Assembly (NCBI RefSeq): GCF_009708215.1
Contig: NZ_CP046175.1
Location: 1,426,001 to 1,490,000, forward strand
Length of the DNA: 64,000 nt
Direction of reading: 5' to 3'
Source of the DNA: Occultella kanbiaonis
GTDB lineage: Bacteria > Actinomycetota > Actinomycetes > Actinomycetales > Beutenbergiaceae
In this document: positions 50,950 through 58,631 of the stretch, piece by piece
How the letters are laid out: every line of letters begins with the position of its first letter
Position numbering within the stretch: position 1 is the stretch's first letter
The notes under the pieces: generated by a model
What the model saw: the letters and a program-made list of their open reading frames with translations, nothing else
Databases searched by the model: none
Told to the model about the DNA's origin: nothing
Program-made: the position numbers and the translations under genes

Positions 50950-51962
50950 CGGCCGGCCCGCCCGGCGGCCACCCCCGCGCTCGCCGGCCCGGGCACCTCG
51001 TCCAGGAGGGCGGTGACCACCGCTTCGGGTACGGTGCCCGACGCCCAGGCCGACGGCGTCAGGACGAGACGGTGGGCGAGGGCGGGCACCGCGATCGCCT
51101 TCACGTCCTCCGGGGTGACGAACGCGCGGCCATCCAGCACTGCCATGGCGCGGGCGATCAGCAGCAGCGCCTGCGAGCCACGGGGGGAGGCGCCCACCTC
51201 GACCGCGGGGTGGGCTCGGGTCGCCACCGCGAGGTCCACGCAGTAGCGCAGGATGTCCGGGTCCACCTCGACGGCCTCGACGCCGGCCTGCATGCCCCGC
51301 ACGGTCGCGGCGTCCACGACGGCGCGGACCTGCGCCTCCTCGCGTCGGCGGGCGACCCGGCGCGCGAGGACGTCCACCTCGGCGTCCGGGTGCGGGTAGC
51401 CGACGGACAGGCGCACCATGAACCGGTCGAGCTGGGCCTCCGGCAGCGGGTAGGTGCCCTCGTACTCGACCGGGTTGGACGTGGCCATCACGTGGAAGGG
51501 GCGTTGCAGCCGGTAGCTCGTGCCCTCCACGGTGACCTGTCGTTCGGCCATCGCCTCAAGCAGTGCGGACTGCGTCTTCGGCGCCGTCCGGTTGATCTCG
51601 TCGGCGAGGAACAGGCCGGTGAACACCGGGCCCGGCCGGAACACGAACTCGGAGGAGGTCGGGTCGTACACGAACGAACCGGTGATGTCCGCGGGCAGCA
51701 GGTCCGGGGTGCACTGCAGACGGCGGAAGTCCAGTCCGAGGGCGGCGGCCAGGCAGCGCGCGGCGAGCGTCTTGCCCAGGCCCGGCACGTCCTCGAAGAG
51801 CACGTGGCCGCCGGCGAGGACCGAGGCGAGCGCGATCCGCAGCGGGGCCTCCATGCCGACCACCACGGTGCCGACCTCCGCCAGGACCGCCGCACCGGAG
51901 CGGGCGACCTGCTCGATCGGCAACGGGGCGGCGTCGTCCGGGGTGGCGCTCGGAGTGGTCAT
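50946..51962 (-). CDS. MoxR family AAA+ ATPase
   Basis: AAA+ ATPase of the MoxR group, 338 residues, thought to act as a chaperone that remodels VWA/DUF58 partners. Motifs: Walker A DVPGLGKT, then FRRLQCTPDLLPADITGSF, Walker B GLFLADEINRTAPKTQSALLEAM, sensor 1 VMATSNPVEYEGTYPLPEAQLDRF, and the sensor 2 region VGASPRGSQALLLIARAMA. ATG 51962 has GAAAGG 7 bases upstream and overlaps the preceding gene by four bases; its stop overlaps the DUF58 gene. It is the third gene of a five-gene, all-overlapping operon. Confidence 0.93.
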   Translation of the reverse strand: MTTPSATPDDAAPLPIEQVARSGAAVLAEVGTVVVGMEAPLRIALASVLAGGHVLFEDVPGLGKTLAARCLAAALGLDFRRLQCTPDLLPADITGSFVYDPTSSEFVFRPGPVFTGLFLADEINRTAPKTQSALLEAMAERQVTVEGTSYRLQRPFHVMATSNPVEYEGTYPLPEAQLDRFMVRLSVGYPHPDAEVDVLARRVARRREEAQVRAVVDAATVRGMQAGVEAVEVDPDILRYCVDLAVATRAHPAVEVGASPRGSQALLLIARAMAVLDGRAFVTPEDVKAIAVPALAHRLVLTPSAWASGTVPEAVVTALLDEVPGPASAGVAAGRAGR

Positions 51963-52459
51963 CGGTGAGCCTTTCGTAGCGGGACTGCGGTCAGTGCGGT
52001 CAGGGTGCGTTGGACGCCGCGCAGGTCCGGCGCCGGCTGGTCCTCGTCGATCAGGAACGCGGTCACGGGACGGCCGAGGAGGTCCTCGACCGCGCGGACG
52101 CCGTCCGGGGTGTCGAGGGAGTACCCGGCGAGCTCGAGGGTGTCCAGACAGACCCGGCGCAGCCGCCGACGGCCGGACCCGGTCAGCTCGCGCTGCTGCC
52201 CGTACAGCGACCAGGACAGGCTGGAGACGTCGCGGCGGGCTCCGTCGCGGCGCCCGAACGGCAGCCGTGGCCACACGGCCTGGTCGCCCAGTCCGATCAC
52301 GCGACTGCCCGCGACGACGAGTGCGACGGCGAGACCGATCATCAGTGAGTGCGCCACGTCCAGCCCGATGGTGAACGCGAGCACGGGGCCGCCGACGCCC
52401 ACCACCACGGGCCAGACCCACAGGCGGCGCCTGCGCCCGTTGTCCGGTTGGCCGCTCAC
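51959..52459 (-). CDS. Uncharacterised membrane protein of the MoxR operon
   Basis: A 166-residue protein with two N-terminal hydrophobic helices (LWVWPVVVGVGGPVLAFTIGL and HSLMIGLAVALVVAGSRVIGL) and a soluble C-terminal half (about 70-166) containing a Trp/Arg-rich RRDVSSLSWSLYGQQREL and a helix TLELAGYSLDTPDGVRAVEDLLG. It has four-base overlaps with both neighbours (the DUF4129 gene upstream, moxR downstream). I do not recognise the family. Its constant linkage suggests that it is part of the same membrane complex. Confidence 0.8.
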   Translation of the reverse strand: MSGQPDNGRRRRLWVWPVVVGVGGPVLAFTIGLDVAHSLMIGLAVALVVAGSRVIGLGDQAVWPRLPFGRRDGARRDVSSLSWSLYGQQRELTGSGRRRLRRVCLDTLELAGYSLDTPDGVRAVEDLLGRPVTAFLIDEDQPAPDLRGVQRTLTALTAVPLRKAHR

Positions 52460-53292
52460 TCCTGCTCCTCCGGTGCCGGCCGGCGCGACCCGGCGTCGCG
52501 CCTGGCGGCCTGGAGCGCGGTCCAGCTACGGGCCAGGTCGGCGAGACAGGTCGAGGCGGTGGTGACGTCGTCGGCCGTGACCGGAGCGGTCGAGAACCGG
52601 GCCCGGTGGTAGAGCCGGAGCAGGGTGGCCGTGGCGTGCGGGTCCGCCTCGGTTCGGTCCAGCACCCCGGCGGTGAACTCGGTGGGTGTCTGCGCGGGCG
52701 CCCGGACCACACCCGAGCGGGCAGCGGCGTCCTCGAGGGCGAGCCAGGCCGCCACGATGGCGTCCCGTGGCTCCCGGATCTGGTCGAGGTGCTTCAGGGC
52801 GGCGCTCACGCCCTGCTCCAGCACCGGCAGTTCCGGCTCCGCGTCGGCGACCTCGCCGCCGACCAGCCGGCTCTGCGCGTCCGCCTCGTCCTCGAGCGGC
52901 CGCCGCAGGTAGGCGAGGTACCGCATCAGGAGGGCGATCACGACGACCGCGGCGACGAGGCCGGCGACCAGGCCGAGCCAGCTCAGGTCCGGCACCGGCA
53001 GGTCCTCGAGGAACGCGGGCATGGTCGGGGTCGGGTCGGGCGTCGGCTGCTGCTCCGAACCGGTGACGCTGGGCGGTTCCGCGGTCGGCACGTCGACCTG
53101 CCACCGCTCGGTGATCTCCCAGGGCCCGACGGCGGTCGCAGCGAGCACCGCGAACAGGCACACGGCCGCGACCAGCGCCGTGCGGCCGGCCGCGACGATC
53201 GGCAGCAGGCTCGGGGGTCGGGACGGCTCGTCGGGCCGGGTGCTGCCCGGGCCCGCGTCGTCGCCGGCCTCGGGGCCGCCTGGTGCAGTCAT
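52456..53292 (-). CDS. DUF4129 domain-containing membrane protein
   Basis: A 278-residue membrane protein with two transmembrane segments (IVAAGRTALVAAVCLFAVLA and LGLVAGLVAAVVVIALLMRYLA) and a Pro/Thr-rich loop outside. The cytosolic DUF4129 domain carries the signature REPRDAIVAAWLALEDAAARSG and LLRLYHRARFSTAPVTADD. DUF4129 proteins are regular members of MoxR-DUF58 clusters. It is the first gene of the operon: TAGGCT lies 9 bases before ATG 53292, and the stop overlaps the next gene by four bases. folA ends 38 bases upstream on the same strand, so read-through from thyA-folA is possible. Confidence 0.86.
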   Translation of the reverse strand: MTAPGGPEAGDDAGPGSTRPDEPSRPPSLLPIVAAGRTALVAAVCLFAVLAATAVGPWEITERWQVDVPTAEPPSVTGSEQQPTPDPTPTMPAFLEDLPVPDLSWLGLVAGLVAAVVVIALLMRYLAYLRRPLEDEADAQSRLVGGEVADAEPELPVLEQGVSAALKHLDQIREPRDAIVAAWLALEDAAARSGVVRAPAQTPTEFTAGVLDRTEADPHATATLLRLYHRARFSTAPVTADDVTTASTCLADLARSWTALQAARRDAGSRRPAPEEQE

Positions 53293-53330
53293 CGTCCGAG
53301 CAGCCTACCCAGGTGTGTCGGCCGTCACGT

Positions 53331-53813
53331 TCACGGGCGCCGATAGGTCAGGATCCGGAACCGCAGACCGCCGGCGCCGGTGCGCCACGGGCCGGCCTCG
53401 GTGACCTCCCACTCCGGCCCGATCGGTGGGGCGAAGGTGTCGCCCTCGACGTCCAGGTCGATCTCGGTGACGACGAGGACGTCCGCGTGGTCGATCGCCC
53501 GCGAATAGACCTCACCGCCGCCGCAGATCCAGGCGTCCTCCTCGGCGACGAGCGCCAGGGCGGCGTCCAGGGTCGTGACCAGCTCCGCGCCCTCCGCCTC
53601 GTAGCCGGGATCCCGGCTGAGCACCACGTTGCGCCGGCCGGGCAGCGGCCGGAACCGCTCGGGCAGCGACTCCCATTGGCGCCGGCCCATGACCACGGCG
53701 TCCCCCGCCGTCGTCGACCGGAAATGGGCGAGGTCCTCCGGAAGCCGCCAGGGCAGGTCGTTGTCGCGTCCGATCACCCGGCCGCGGGCTTGCGCCCAGA
53801 TCATCCCCAGCAT
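53331..53813 (-). CDS. folA: Dihydrofolate reductase
   Basis: NADPH-dependent reductase that regenerates tetrahydrofolate, 160 residues, the normal size. The N-terminal IWAQARGRVIGRDNDLPWRLPEDLAHFR holds the Asn-Asp-Leu-Pro-Trp loop, with the active-site acid in LPEDLAHF. VMGRRQWESLP and NVVLSRDPGYE bind NADPH, and WICGGGEVYSRAI is the Gly-rich turn. The start at ATG 53813 lies 12 bases after the thyA stop, so thyA-folA form the usual operon that couples dTMP synthesis to folate recycling. Confidence 0.94.
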   Translation of the reverse strand: MLGMIWAQARGRVIGRDNDLPWRLPEDLAHFRSTTAGDAVVMGRRQWESLPERFRPLPGRRNVVLSRDPGYEAEGAELVTTLDAALALVAEEDAWICGGGEVYSRAIDHADVLVVTEIDLDVEGDTFAPPIGPEWEVTEAGPWRTGAGGLRFRILTYRRP

Positions 53814-53825
53814 GCTCGCTCCGTC

Positions 53826-54623
53826 TCAGACCGCGATCGGAGCCTTGATCGTCGGGTGGTGGGAGTAGCCGACGACCTCGACGTCCTCGTAGGTGTAGTC
53901 GAACAGACTCGGCGCGGTGTTCAGGCGCAGGGTCGGGAACTCGTACGGCTCCCGGGTGAGCTGCTCGCGGACCTGGTCGACATGGTTGCTGTAGATGTGG
54001 CAGTCGCCGCCGGTCCAGATGAAGTCGCCGACCTCGAGGCCGACCTGCTGGGCGACCATGTGGGTGAGCAGGGCGTAGGAGGCGATGTTGAACGGCACCC
54101 CGAGGAACAGGTCGGCGCTGCGCTGGTACAGCTGGCAGGACAGGCGACCGTCGGCCACGTAGAACTGGAAGAACGCGTGACACGGGGCCAGTGCCATCCG
54201 GTCCAGGTCGGCGACGTTCCACGCGGAGACGATGATGCGCCGGCTGTCGGGGGTCTGGCGCAGCTGGGTGAGGACCTGGTCGATCTGGTCGATGTGACCG
54301 CCGTCGGGTGTCGGCCACGAGCGCCACTGGACGCCGTAGACCGGGCCGAGCTCGCCGTCGTCGTCGGCCCACTCGTCCCAGATCCGAACCCCGTTCTCAC
54401 GCAGGTAGCCGACGTTGGAGTCGCCGCGCAGGAACCAGATGAGCTCGTGCACGATCGACTTCAGGTGCACGCGCTTGGTCGTGACCAGCGGGAAGGCGCG
54501 GGAGAGGTCGTAGCGCAACTGATGTCCGAACACCGAGAGGGTGCCGGTGCCGGTGCGGTCGCCCTTGGTGGCCCCGGTGGTCAGGACGTGGGCGAGCAGT
54601 TCCTCGTACTGGGTGTCCGGCAT
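53826..54623 (-). CDS. thyA: Thymidylate synthase
   Basis: Folate-dependent methylation of dUMP to dTMP, 265 residues. The catalytic Cys148 is in [20 protein letters not shown]. Other signatures are [19 protein letters not shown] (phosphate-binding Arg), [33 protein letters not shown] and the C-terminal [13 protein letters not shown] 54623 has TACACT 6 bases upstream with no Shine-Dalgarno, a leaderless arrangement. It is followed closely by folA. ThyA rather than the flavin-dependent ThyX is used here. Confidence 0.96.
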   Translation of the reverse strand: MPDTQYEELLAHVLTTGATKGDRTGTGTLSVFGHQLRYDLSRAFPLVTTKRVHLKSIVHELIWFLRGDSNVGYLRENGVRIWDEWADDDGELGPVYGVQWRSWPTPDGGHIDQIDQVLTQLRQTPDSRRIIVSAWNVADLDRMALAPCHAFFQFYVADGRLSCQLYQRSADLFLGVPFNIASYALLTHMVAQQVGLEVGDFIWTGGDCHIYSNHVDQVREQLTREPYEFPTLRLNTAPSLFDYTYEDVEVVGYSHHPTIKAPIAV

Positions 54624-54629
54624 GGAGCC

Positions 54630-54635
54630 AGTGTA
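54630..54635 (-). promoter_or_regulatory. -10 element of thyA-folA, leaderless-type
   Basis: On the minus strand TACACT ends 6 bases before ATG 54623. Confidence 0.55.
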
Positions 54636-54694
54636 GGTCGGCCGGCAGCGGGCTCACCGTGCGTGCCGCGCCGAACGCCAGGAACCGAAGTCGG

Positions 54695-55486
54695 TCAGCC
54701 CCAGCCCCAGTGGCGGCGCTGGGCATCGATCGCCCAGTCGTTGATCCGGTCGACGTCGGCGACTGCGGGGAGCGGCGTCGCGCCGTCGTCCAGCAGGGTC
54801 CGGACCTGGGCTTCCAGGCCGGCGATCTCGAGGGAGACCTCGATGCGCGGCACCTCACCACGCTTCACGGCCAGGACGCGCTCGCGCTCCCGCACGGGCA
54901 GGGGCAGACTCAACGTTCCCGTCGAGGCGATCTCGAACCCTTGATAGGCGAGCCGCAGCGCATGGCTGCCGTACTTCACGTCCCAGCCGTACTTCTCGAT
55001 CAGTTCCGGCCGGTTGGGGACGTCTCGCTGCGACGCGCCCAGCATCCGCTCGTGTTGGGATCGCATGTAGCCGAGGAATCGCTCGACGGCCCGCTGCGAC
55101 AGGAAGGACGACCGCATCGATCGCAGTTCCGTTCCGAGCGGTGTCACGACGACCAGGGACTCGTCGGGCGCGAACAGAGGCAGCATCACGGTCGGGTTGC
55201 CCCGGATCCCCAGGCGGAGGTACTTGCGCAGCGAGTACAGGATCAGATCGGTGTCGCCGTGACCGCTGCGCACCCCCTCGGGCTGCGTCCGCCAGACATA
55301 GTCGTCGCGGTACTTCCCGACGCCGAGCGCGTGCGAGGGCGGCTCGATGTAGACACCCATCTCGTCGTGGTCGTCGGTGCCGGCGATCGCGATCCCGTGC
55401 ACACCGCTGCCGACCACCGACCGCAGGATCTCATTCGGGAGCGCGACGGCCGAGTCGCCGTACTCGACGTTCCTGACCTCCGACAT
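54695..55486 (-). CDS. Predicted nucleotidyltransferase (COG3541/YcgL-like, Pol-beta superfamily)
   Basis: A 263-residue protein with an N-terminal nucleotidyltransferase fold. The helical GS motif and acidic pair GSGVHGIAIAGTDDHDEMGVY (about 26-46) provide the metal-binding carboxylates. It is followed by GDTDLILYSLRKYLRLGIRGNPTVMLPLF and a helical C-terminal half including KYGSHALRLAYQGFEI. This pattern matches the COG3541 group, whose members occur sporadically in bacteria and phages and whose acceptor is unknown. ATG 55486 (MSEVRNVEYGDSAV) is chosen; the longer frame to 55603 is not supported. It stands alone upstream of thyA. Confidence 0.75.
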   Translation of the reverse strand: MSEVRNVEYGDSAVALPNEILRSVVGSGVHGIAIAGTDDHDEMGVYIEPPSHALGVGKYRDDYVWRTQPEGVRSGHGDTDLILYSLRKYLRLGIRGNPTVMLPLFAPDESLVVVTPLGTELRSMRSSFLSQRAVERFLGYMRSQHERMLGASQRDVPNRPELIEKYGWDVKYGSHALRLAYQGFEIASTGTLSLPLPVRERERVLAVKRGEVPRIEVSLEIAGLEAQVRTLLDDGATPLPAVADVDRINDWAIDAQRRHWGWG

Positions 55487-55544
55487 GGCGACCACCCTGC
55501 CGGACCACCCCGGCCGCGTGCACCCTGTTATCGGGCCGCCCGTT

Positions 55545-56318
55545 TCAGGAGCCGTCCGCCCCGGCTTCGCTGCCCTTCGGCAGCGGCTCCTTGAACAGGT
55601 CATCGGGCTCGACCGTCACGGCGGTGCCCTCCACCTCCCGCGTGAAGAAGGCCGGGGCCGGTCCGAACGCCTCCTTGGTGCCACCGATCATCGTCTTGCC
55701 CATCAGCCGGCCACCGGCGAACCCGACCACGGCGCCGACGCCGAACGGCAGCAGCCGCCCGAGCATGATCGACCCGCCCTTGGCCGCGGCCACCTTCACG
55801 ACCCGACCGCGCAACGCCTTGTTGACGCTCTTCACGGTCGCCACCGGCAGCCGGGTGAGCAGCACCTTCGCCCAGGTGACCGAACTCAGCCCGAGCTGCT
55901 GCTCGAACAGCTGCGGGCCCTGCTCGCCGAGCAGGGAGCTCATCAGCAGCGCCCGCCGCCGGTGGACGTCGCCGACGGCGATCCCGTGCACGTCCGCCAC
56001 CGCCAGGGACAGTGCGCTCGAGGCGGCCAGGAACACGCCGACCTGTCCCGCGGTGAGGGCCACCGCCGCGGTGGTACCGATGACCGGGAACGCGGCGGCC
56101 GCACCGACCGCCGCCCCGGAGCCGCTGACGGCGAGCAGGTACCGCTTCTCGAGGAGGGCGATGATCTCCTCCGGGGAGGCGGTCGGGTTCTTGCGCCGCA
56201 GGCCGTCGACGTAGGCGTGTACGCGTCCCGCGGGCACCGTGACAGCCGTGTCGATCAGGCGCTCCAGGGTCCCGGCGTCCTGCTCGCCGTTCTGGTCGTC
56301 CTTGGCCCTGCGTCCCAT
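55545..56318 (-). CDS. Uncharacterised protein with hydrophobic Gly/Ala-rich core (EcsC-like character)
   Basis: A 257-residue protein. After a charged N-terminus (LERLIDTAVTVPAGRVHAYV and a helix to about 58) comes a Gly/Ala-rich hydrophobic stretch (VSGSGAAVGAAAAFPVIGT and ALTAGQVGVFLAASSALSLAVAD), then an amphipathic region and a second Gly-rich hydrophobic hairpin (LLPFGVGAVVGFAGGRLMG). The layout recalls EcsC-type membrane-associated proteins, but I cannot assign it securely. ATG 56318 has GAGGAGG at a 3-4 base spacing. It is preceded by the OsmC gene on the same strand. Confidence 0.7.
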   Translation of the reverse strand: MGRRAKDDQNGEQDAGTLERLIDTAVTVPAGRVHAYVDGLRRKNPTASPEEIIALLEKRYLLAVSGSGAAVGAAAAFPVIGTTAAVALTAGQVGVFLAASSALSLAVADVHGIAVGDVHRRRALLMSSLLGEQGPQLFEQQLGLSSVTWAKVLLTRLPVATVKSVNKALRGRVVKVAAAKGGSIMLGRLLPFGVGAVVGFAGGRLMGKTMIGGTKEAFGPAPAFFTREVEGTAVTVEPDDLFKEPLPKGSEAGADGS

Positions 56319-56374
56319 GGGTCCTCCTCGTGGTGCCTGTGCTCGGTGCGATGTGCTCGGGTGTCGAGGCCGCG

Positions 56375-56800
56375 CTAGCGGGCGTCGGTGATGCTCAGCC
56401 TGTGGGGCATCCCGGCATCCAGTGTGCGCCCCACGGTGCAACCGCGCTCCACGGCGCGGCGCACCACCTCCTCCAGGTCGGCTCGGCCCTGCTCGTCGAG
56501 ACCGGACAGGTCGAGCACGATCTCGACCCGGCCGGAGCCGTACCGGTTCTCGTCCTCGACCTTCTCGGTCTCCACCCCGACCGAGGCGCGGAAGTCCCGC
56601 CCGAGACGCCGTGACAGCGGCCAGTCTGCGCTCATCAGGTTGCAGGCCGCGAGCGAGAGCTTCATCAGTTCCCCCGGCGAGAACACGCCCTCGGCGTCGT
56701 CCGGTCCGATCCGGACCTCCGCGCCACGCGCGTTGTATCCGGTGTAGGTCCGTTTGCCGGTGCGGTCGGCCCAGAGGGCAGCGGCGGGGGTGGCTTCCAT
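56375..56800 (-). CDS. OsmC/Ohr family protein
   Basis: A 141-residue protein of the OsmC superfamily, members of which reduce organic hydroperoxides with a pair of cysteines. The first cysteine region is SLAACNLMSADWPLSRRLG and the second RRAVERGCTVGRTLDAG, both in the expected places. An N-terminal GYNARGAEVRIGPDD and a FSPGELMKLSL helix complete the fold. ATG 56800 has CACGAT 6 bases upstream. It lies 56 bases upstream of the uncharacterised gene at 55545-56318. It could equally be a redox-inactive member, but the cysteines favour activity. Confidence 0.85.
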   Translation of the reverse strand: MEATPAAALWADRTGKRTYTGYNARGAEVRIGPDDAEGVFSPGELMKLSLAACNLMSADWPLSRRLGRDFRASVGVETEKVEDENRYGSGRVEIVLDLSGLDEQGRADLEEVVRRAVERGCTVGRTLDAGMPHRLSITDAR

Positions 56801-56852
56801 GCTCCGATCGTGCCACGTGAGGCCGGGCGCGCGAGTGCTCACCTGCCGGGCT

Positions 56853-57407
56853 TCAGGCGGTGGCGACCACGCCGCTGCCGCCGTCCCAGGTCGCCAGGAG
56901 CGCCGGTGACCCGGTCTCGACGGCCCCCGGCTCACGGGCGAAGCGCACGACGAGCCCGTCTGGCGACGCGGCGGGATCCCACACGGTCAGGTGCACCGTC
57001 GGCTCCCGGGTCTCGACGAGGGTGTCGCCCTCCCAGACCTCGAGAGCTGCCTGGTGCTGCACCCCGGCAAGGGCGCGCTGGTAGGCGGCCAGGGCCACGG
57101 GATCACCCGTGCCGTCGTACACCCAGCGCCGCCCGAGGACCGAGTGCTCCATGGTGGCGATCAGGTGCTCGCCGGCGCCCTCCAGCGGTGCGGCCCGGTA
57201 GGTGAGGACGACCTGCCGGACGGGGCCGCCACGGGTGACCAGCAGCGCCTCGATGCCGACCTCGCCGGCCGGGTCGTCGAAACGGTAGCTGCCGACGCGG
57301 CGCAGCTGCCCGGGTCCGGCCAGTCCACCTGAGGCCGGTGTGGCCAGCCACTCCTCGAGCAGTTCCAACTTGGTCGGAGTCAGGGTCGAAGGATGGATGA
57401 TCGCCAT
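56853..57407 (-). CDS. Maltokinase N-terminal cap-like protein (CG0192-related)
   Basis: A 184-residue protein that begins MAIIHPSTLTPTKLELLEEW and has GSYRFDDPAGEVGIEALLV and MEHSVLGRRWVYDGTGDPV. These features match the free-standing homologues of the N-terminal cap domain of actinobacterial maltokinase (CG0192-related proteins). The catalytic kinase domain is absent, so it is a beta-rich binding domain of unknown role. ATG 57407 has TAGGCT 7 bases upstream. It is 52 bases upstream of the OsmC gene on the same strand. No glycogen or trehalose genes are near. Confidence 0.78.
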   Translation of the reverse strand: MAIIHPSTLTPTKLELLEEWLATPASGGLAGPGQLRRVGSYRFDDPAGEVGIEALLVTRGGPVRQVVLTYRAAPLEGAGEHLIATMEHSVLGRRWVYDGTGDPVALAAYQRALAGVQHQAALEVWEGDTLVETREPTVHLTVWDPAASPDGLVVRFAREPGAVETGSPALLATWDGGSGVVATA

Positions 57408-57414
57408 GAAGCGG

Positions 57415-57420
57415 AGCCTA
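57415..57420 (-). promoter_or_regulatory. -10 element of the maltokinase-cap-like gene, leaderless-type
   Basis: On the minus strand TAGGCT ends 7 bases before ATG 57407. Confidence 0.5.
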
Positions 57421-57442
57421 CCGACCCGCTCCGACCGGGGCC

Positions 57443-58597
57443 TCAGTCGGAGGTGGCCGCCTCGCGCGCGGCGAGCAGGCGCCGGTAGCGCACCCGATGC
57501 GCGGCGACGTCGGCCATCTTCACCGCCATGTCGTCGATGAAGTCGACCCGGTAGACCGCGTCGGTGAGCACCGAGATCGCGTAGTACAACCCCGTGAACG
57601 TGGCCATGGCCACCGATACCCGGATCAGGGTCTGGCTGAGCACCAGCGTGTCACCGAACAGGTTCACCTCCTCGCGCCAGTTGCCGCCGTCGATCGCCCA
57701 CTCGGCCATCAGACCCGGGGTGATCGTGAGCACGCCGAGCGCCAGGAAGAACACCCCGACGCCGAGGCTCACCACAATCACCTGCAGCAGCTGGTTCGCG
57801 CCGACCATGGCCGCGACGTTGGCCTGCTGCGGGCGGGTCAGCGCAGGCAGGTCCGCCGCCTCCGGAACCGCCCGCTCCGCCCGGTCGAGGATCTCCGCCG
57901 TCTCCCGGGACAGCCGGATCCGCAGGATGAGCACGATCAGCGCCACGAAGAACGCCCCGAGGATGAGGTCCGAGGCGCCCGGGGTGTGGTCGAAGACCTG
58001 CCACACCTCGGTGGTGTAGAAGAGTGCGATCGAGAAGATCAGCAGCAACGGCAGGAACCGGATCAGCCGCAGCAGCGAGTCCCCGAGCTCCTTGCCGACT
58101 CGCGACATGCCCCACCAGAGGGTGGCCGCCAGCCCGTAGCCGACCACCCCGCGCACGATCGCCAGCAGCACCACGTTGCCGACCGCCACGGAGATCCCGG
58201 TGATCCACTGCCCGCCGAAGACCACGGGCAGCACCGCGGGAGCCAGCACGAAGAAGCCGAGCTCGGCCGTGCCGACGTCCTGTGGGAGCGTGCTCCAGGC
58301 CCGGCCCCGCAGCACGTTCAGCCCTGCGTAGCCGGCGAACAGCAGGCCGATCGCGCCGACCAGGACGGCCAGGTTGACCCACCACGCCCAGTCCAGGCGC
58401 ACCGCGGCGGACACCTCGAGCAGCATCACCACGACCAGGAACGGGGCGGCCCGCCCGTACACGTCCCGTCGGGAGGTGTGCCCGTGCACGAGCAGGGGCA
58501 GTCCGTACCTGCGGAAGGTGCGCTCGCAGGCCGCGATCTGCGCGGCGGCACCCTCAGGTCGCGCCGGCGACCGCTCGGACGTTGTCCCCGATGTCAT
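57443..58597 (-). CDS. Uncharacterised multi-spanning membrane protein
   Basis: A 384-residue membrane protein with about eight hydrophobic helices, for example WVNLAVLVGAIGLLFAGYAGL, LGFFVLAPAVLPVVFGGQW, VVLLAIVRGVVGYGLAATLWW, RLIRFLPLLLIFSIALFYTT, LILGAFFVALIVLILRI and VIVVSLGVGVFFLALGVLTI. A charged cytosolic loop (SRETAEILDRAERAVPEA) separates two groups of helices. The family is present in actinobacteria but has no name that I can give. ATG 58597 has TAGCCT 6 bases upstream. It shares a promoter region with the divergent epimerase gene. Confidence 0.78.
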   Translation of the reverse strand: MTSGTTSERSPARPEGAAAQIAACERTFRRYGLPLLVHGHTSRRDVYGRAAPFLVVVMLLEVSAAVRLDWAWWVNLAVLVGAIGLLFAGYAGLNVLRGRAWSTLPQDVGTAELGFFVLAPAVLPVVFGGQWITGISVAVGNVVLLAIVRGVVGYGLAATLWWGMSRVGKELGDSLLRLIRFLPLLLIFSIALFYTTEVWQVFDHTPGASDLILGAFFVALIVLILRIRLSRETAEILDRAERAVPEAADLPALTRPQQANVAAMVGANQLLQVIVVSLGVGVFFLALGVLTITPGLMAEWAIDGGNWREEVNLFGDTLVLSQTLIRVSVAMATFTGLYYAISVLTDAVYRVDFIDDMAVKMADVAAHRVRYRRLLAAREAATSD

Positions 58598-58603
58598 GCA
58601 CGC

Positions 58604-58609
58604 AGGCTA
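58604..58609 (-). promoter_or_regulatory. -10 element of the membrane-protein gene, leaderless-type
   Basis: On the minus strand TAGCCT ends 6 bases before ATG 58597; the opposing -10 at 58620-58625 is only 10 bases away. Confidence 0.55.
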
Positions 58610-58619
58610 CTTGCGCCCC

Positions 58620-58625
58620 TACGGT
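58620..58625 (+). promoter_or_regulatory. -10 element of the first epimerase gene, leaderless-type
   Basis: TACGGT ends 6 bases before ATG 58632. The GGGG between them could also act as a weak Shine-Dalgarno. Confidence 0.5.
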
Positions 58626-58631
58626 GGGGTG

